From contig CM028381.1 in NCBI GenBank assembly GCA_013146195.2, positions 95,621,255 through 95,685,254 of the forward strand: a stretch of 64,000 nucleotides of DNA, in the 5' to 3' direction. Positions 56,208 to 64,000 of this stretch are shown here, piece after piece. The number at the start of each line of letters is the position of its first letter. The stretch's first letter is position 1. The notes under the pieces are model-generated. The model did not search any database. It saw nothing but the letters and a program-made list of their open reading frames with translations, and was not told the DNA's origin. The translations under genes and the position numbers were made by a program. This DNA comes from Codonopsis lanceolata. Its lineage: Eukaryota > Streptophyta > Magnoliopsida > Asterales > Campanulaceae.

Positions 56208-57667
56208 ACCAAATTACAATCCTTCCCCCCAAAGTATCCACCAAATCACATAGTGCACCCCAACCTAAGATTTGTCCCATAATCATATCTGACGTTATAT
56301 TTTTAGTTTTTTTTTTTTTTTTTCATATTTTCCACCCTAGCCGCGACAACCGTCTAGAAAAGTCACGTTAAATAACATGTGGTCTTCCGCGATGTTAACT
56401 CGAGGGAAATATTAGGAATTCGATGTAAACATTGGGGTGCTTAAAATTCAAATGTTAAAATGAAGCGGGGTCCACAATTCCATTTTTTTTCTTACTGAAA
56501 GAAAATCTAGAGAAAAGACCAACCATTTTTTCCGATTTTCACTTTCCACAACAAAAATTAACCCATAACCCGATCTTGGTTTTGTCCACTCCCTCCAAAT
56601 TATCTCTTAAATTTCTCTCTTAACCCAGATGATAGATATGTATTTTTTTTTTCATTTCATTGTCAATTTTCTTATCTTGATAATAAAAACAAAGTAAACG
56701 AAAGATATGAAGAAAAAAAAAACTCTTACCCATAGTTGCACGTCTCCATCTTCAATTTCATGTATGAAATTGGATCCACATACCCACCTTCTTTGGTGAA
56801 ACCTATCCACCACTGAAATCAATCAATTTCTCATCCCCTTTCATCCTCTTACATGACTTTACCTTTACTTTACATCTCCTAATTCTTTAAATAAAACCAA
56901 CCTGACCGCCATAACAGCTTCTATGAGGTCAAAATCATCTAAAGTCATAGCTTCTTCAACATCTTCTCAATTTTGTTACCTTGTTTTAAGCCATATGCAT
57001 ATCGGTCGTATGCTCAATTTTCTTCCACAAAATTGAAGAGTATTTCAATAAAACCCATAACTATTTCTCTTCATTCAAGCCCGTCTCTCTCTCTCTTTGA
57101 TGAACTCGTCAATAAGGTTTATGGATTTTCTATCAATTTCATGTTTTTTCAAGGGTTTTTAGTAAGTATACCCTATAGCCTTTGATTTCTACTTTAAGCA
57201 CGACTTTTGCAGGGGAGAGAATGAGGGAGATCGGAGCTTGGCTAGAATCGAAGGAGGACGACGCTAGAGTTATGATAGGCGTGACTAGAGTGGGAAGGGT
57301 TCGGGGTGGATATGGGAACTTACACCCAGAGATGGCGGTGGCTATAGTGGGGCTAACTGGAGATTGCGGCTTTTACGGTGGATCCGGAGATGAGAACTTA
57401 CATCGGGAGAAGAGAGTTGGAGAGGGTGTGAGATTAGGGTTTGTACTTTTAATACATTTACTCCTTAACCAGATAAGATAAATGATATTTTCTCCCCGTA
57501 CGTGGAAGACCACGTGCTATTTAACGTGAATTTTCTAACGTCCATCAGTGGTAGGGTAGAAAATTGGGGGGGGGGGAAGTAAAGTCAAATACCATTATGA
57601 GACAAACTTTACATGGGGTAAACTATACGATTTTGTGGATACTTTGGGGGAAATTGTAATTTGGCCC
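56208..57667. mobile_element. Non-autonomous Mutator-like element with long TIRs (1460 bp)
   Basis: About 190-bp imperfect terminal inverted repeats: the left starts CCAAATTACAATCC and the reverse complement of the right starts GGGCCAAATTACAATTTCC. Both then read CCCCAAAGTATCCAC and, deeper, CACGTTAAATA and GTGGTCTTCC. The element is flanked by the 9-bp duplication TATAATTAT. No MURA transposase is encoded. An internal frame at 57222-57481 (Gly/Arg-rich) is of doubtful meaning. Confidence 0.8.
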
Positions 57668-57676
57668 TATAATTAT

Positions 57677-59416
57677 TTTTGAACTATTAAAATAATTATT
57701 TTTATTTTTATTTAAAAACATATTCTAAATACTAAATTGTTAATTAACTACTGAATTTATAGCAAATTCCCATTTTGTGCGCCAAGCAAAATGACCAAAA
57801 TAATCTTCATGTGACATGCACATACCATTTTCCGTTACTATTTTTAACGTCCATAGACGGAAGAAGGCAAAGTCGGACAAATAGCTAAATAAGTTATGAA
57901 AGTGAGACACTTCGTAGGTTGGGGTGCAATGTAGATTTGATTGTAATTTTGGGAGCTAATCATATTTTGGTCCCATCGAAATTAGTCCAAAATACAAATT
58001 TTCCCCTAAAGTATCCATCAAATCCACTTTGGCCCACAATATAATTTTTTAGCATTTCCATATTCCATGTCTAATTTGGTGATGAGATGTAATGTCTGGT
58101 AATCGTAGTGATAAGCATGGTGTAGCGAATAATGTTTAAAATCGAGAATTTGCTCCAATCAAACCATAAACAATATCAACGGTGTCGATGAGAAATTTGT
58201 TGGAGTTGAAGCTATGGACGATGAAAACGGATTGAACTATGGTTTATCTCATCATTGTCATTTGTCGTATACGTATGTGATGGATTCAAATATGAGATTT
58301 AAAATTTTTGGTGTATGCTTGTGTATTATGTTGTACGAGGGAGAAAAGGGGAAATTCTTGGTGTATGCTTGGTGTATTATATTGTACGATGAAAACAGAT
58401 TGAACTATGATTTATCTTATTCGTGGCGGCCTTGACACCTAAGTGTAATTAATTGATCTTGAGTTCTATGATTTCACTATATTTTTATTTATTTTTCTAT
58501 ATAATAATTTGAATAAAACATTAATACACTTTTGAGTTTTATCACACTTAAAATTTACATACGAGGTCATTGTCGGAGAAGATGCAGAGAAAGCGTTGCC
58601 GGAGAAGAAGAAAATGAAGTTTCTCTTTGGGTAATAAAAGCAGAGAAAGCATTGCAAAAAATGACTAAAATTCCCTACACGTGAAATATCATGTGCACAT
58701 TAACGTCATATTAGTAATCTTCATCGTAGCTAGGGGAAAACTACAAAAGAATTATAAAATGAGATATAAAAATGATACAAAACTTAGGTTGAGTGGTAAA
58801 GCGGGGCTTTATATATACTTTGATGGAATTTCGTATTTTTAGTATAAGTATATATACTTTGGGGTTGAAAGTTTGATTTCTCTAGCATAATATATTATTT
58901 TCTATAGGGTGTCATAAATTTCAGAAACGACATAAACAAAGTCTCCAACAACAATGTGTTTATCTAAAATAGTAAGTTTGGATTATTTTCAATTCACACA
59001 CTAATAAAAGTGAATGAAGTCATGCTTTGTAATAAAAAGAGAAAATGAAAATAACCAACAAACAAAATAAATTTGTAGGATAAGTTGTTATACAATGACT
59101 AAAAGTATACATTATAAATGATCGGAAAACAAAGTATCAAAAAAGCTAAAAGCACAACAACACAATTTATAAGTTTCAAAAATTGTAATGATTAAAATAA
59201 AAAAAAAACATCCAATAATTAAAAGTAAATAGAAAAATGAAGAAACTAACAAATCATTTTTTTTAAAATCATTAACACCACGTGCAACGCACGTGAACCT
59301 TAATAGTATCTTTAAAAAAGGGTCTTATCTTCTTATGAAAAAGTCAAGTTGAGACGATATCGAAATTTAATCATTGATACAACATTAATGATATCAATAA
59401 TAATTTTTTTAGAATT
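57677..59416. other. Intergenic with Mutator-family remnants
   Basis: Sequence near 57960-58060 (TCCCCTAAAGTATCCATCAA) repeats terminal motifs of the 56208-57667 element, and 58670-58720 repeats its CACGTG...AACGTCA motif. These may be ends of another decayed copy. A short direct repeat (TTGGTGTATGCTT) lies near 58300-58370. No gene is recognised. Confidence 0.45.
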
Positions 59417-59425
59417 TAGTATAAT

Positions 59426-60103
59426 GGGTGGGGCTAACCATACCCTAATTTTCTATCTTTACACCCCACTTAAAAATATTATATAAATATCATAGACTAA
59501 AAAGACCTAATAAACCCTTTTACTAAAAATATTACAGAAATGTCATTATTATCGGTTGTTTCGGCTATGGTGTGATGAACACACTTTGTGACGTTCGGCC
59601 ACCATAAGATGAACACCCACATTGGAGTTCGGCCACTATGAGATGAACACTCCCGTTGGAGTTCGACCACCATGAGATGAACACTCTCATTTTACGCATT
59701 CGGCCACCATGGGATGAATACTTCCATTGGTGTTCCGCCACCATGAAATGAACATCTCATTGGCGTTCGGCCACTGAGATGAACAATCTCATTTTGTAGT
59801 GTTCGACCACCATGAGATGAACACTTACATTGGAGTTCGGCCACCATGAGAAGAACACTTTAAGCGTTCGGCCACCATGAGATGAACACTTACATTGGAG
59901 TTCGGCCACCATGAGATGAACACTCACATTGGAGTTCGGCCACCATGAGAAAAACACTCCCATTGGAGTTCAGCTAATGTGAGATGATTTGGAAATTGAG
60001 ATGAGATAAGGGTAAAATTGGTAGTTAGGTGGGGTGTAGAGAGAGATGTGAGAAAATATTAAGGTGTAAAGATAGGAAATTGGGGTTGTCGTTAGCCTCA
60101 CTC
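59426..60103. mobile_element. Non-autonomous TIR element carrying a minisatellite
   Basis: The left end GGGTGGGGCTAAC and the reverse complement of the right end, GAGTGAGGCTAAC, form an inverted repeat that extends imperfectly to TATCTTTACACC. Flanks TAGTATAAT (59417-59425) and TAGTACGAAT (60104-60113) look like a diverged 9-bp duplication, as in Mutator-like elements. The interior is mostly a tandem array. Confidence 0.65.
59560..59987. repeat. 34-bp minisatellite, about 13 units
   Basis: The unit is GTTCGGCCACCATGAGATGA followed by ACACTCACATTGGA. About 13 copies with substitutions and a few longer units (TTTTACGC and TTTTGTAGT insertions) fill the inside of the TIR element. Confidence 0.9.
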
Positions 60104-60113
60104 TAGTACGAAT

Positions 60114-64000
<3,887 letters not shown>

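Noticed and set aside
59560..59987. CRISPR-like array
   Set aside because: Units abut with no unique spacers and the DNA is plant nuclear; it is a minisatellite.

Overview
The window looks like plant nuclear DNA, from a eudicot judging by the retroelement families and host-gene fragments; nothing seen fixes the genus. It is AT-rich and gene-poor. Most of it is transposons inserted into one another. One complete host gene is visible, a single-exon MAPKKK-type protein kinase on the minus strand at 51676-53070. Several broken or partial copies of other host genes surround it.

Layout. (1) 1-7053 is a stack of LTR retrotransposons: the 3' end of a CRM-like Ty3/gypsy element (1-1577) sits in a minus-strand gypsy LTR (1578-6154). 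That LTR also holds a 3048 bp solo LTR of the same family (2210-5257, GATAA target duplications), and it lies in the leader of a minus-strand copia element (6155-7053). (2) 7054-15000 is a minus-strand multi-exon locus that looks decayed or chimeric. It includes two exons resembling the N-terminus of the Polycomb methyltransferase SWINGER/EZA1, with an in-frame stop. An exon-bearing segment is duplicated in it, and three DNA transposons are nested inside it. (3) 15258-20898 is a Stowaway MITE split by a young non-autonomous LTR retrotransposon (15284-20740) that carries only a gag-like reading frame. (4) 21909-24084 is a DUF1985-type transposon-derived gene with two frameshifts at A-runs, followed by a hairpin array (24207-24529) typical of CACTA ends. 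(5) 25740-27423 holds fragments of three unrelated host genes on one strand: dynamin-related DRP1, plant uncoupling protein and a DEAH RNA helicase. (6) 27879-44166 is a Stowaway MITE, a degenerate copia element, and two Tekay-like chromovirus gypsy elements on either side of a 100-N assembly gap, with a tRNA-related SINE-like insert in one LTR. (7) 44167-44921 is LINE 3' ends.

(8) 47031-51192 is a 5'-truncated copy of the gene for the plastidial glycolate/glycerate translocator PLGG1, carrying a 58-bp exon duplication and a frameshift. It converges on the intact kinase gene. (9) 53346-64000 is intergenic DNA with a diverged direct repeat, a Mutator-like element with 9-bp target duplications (56208-57667), a TIR element carrying a 34-bp minisatellite (59426-60103), and a 93-bp AT microsatellite. 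The last 2.5 kb could not be assigned.

The genes do not form a pathway. The window records repeated insertion, capture and decay, and can be read as a time series because the nesting order is clear in several places. Single-base indels are frequent in 35000-44200 and also occur at A-runs elsewhere, so some broken genes may reflect assembly error rather than biology.
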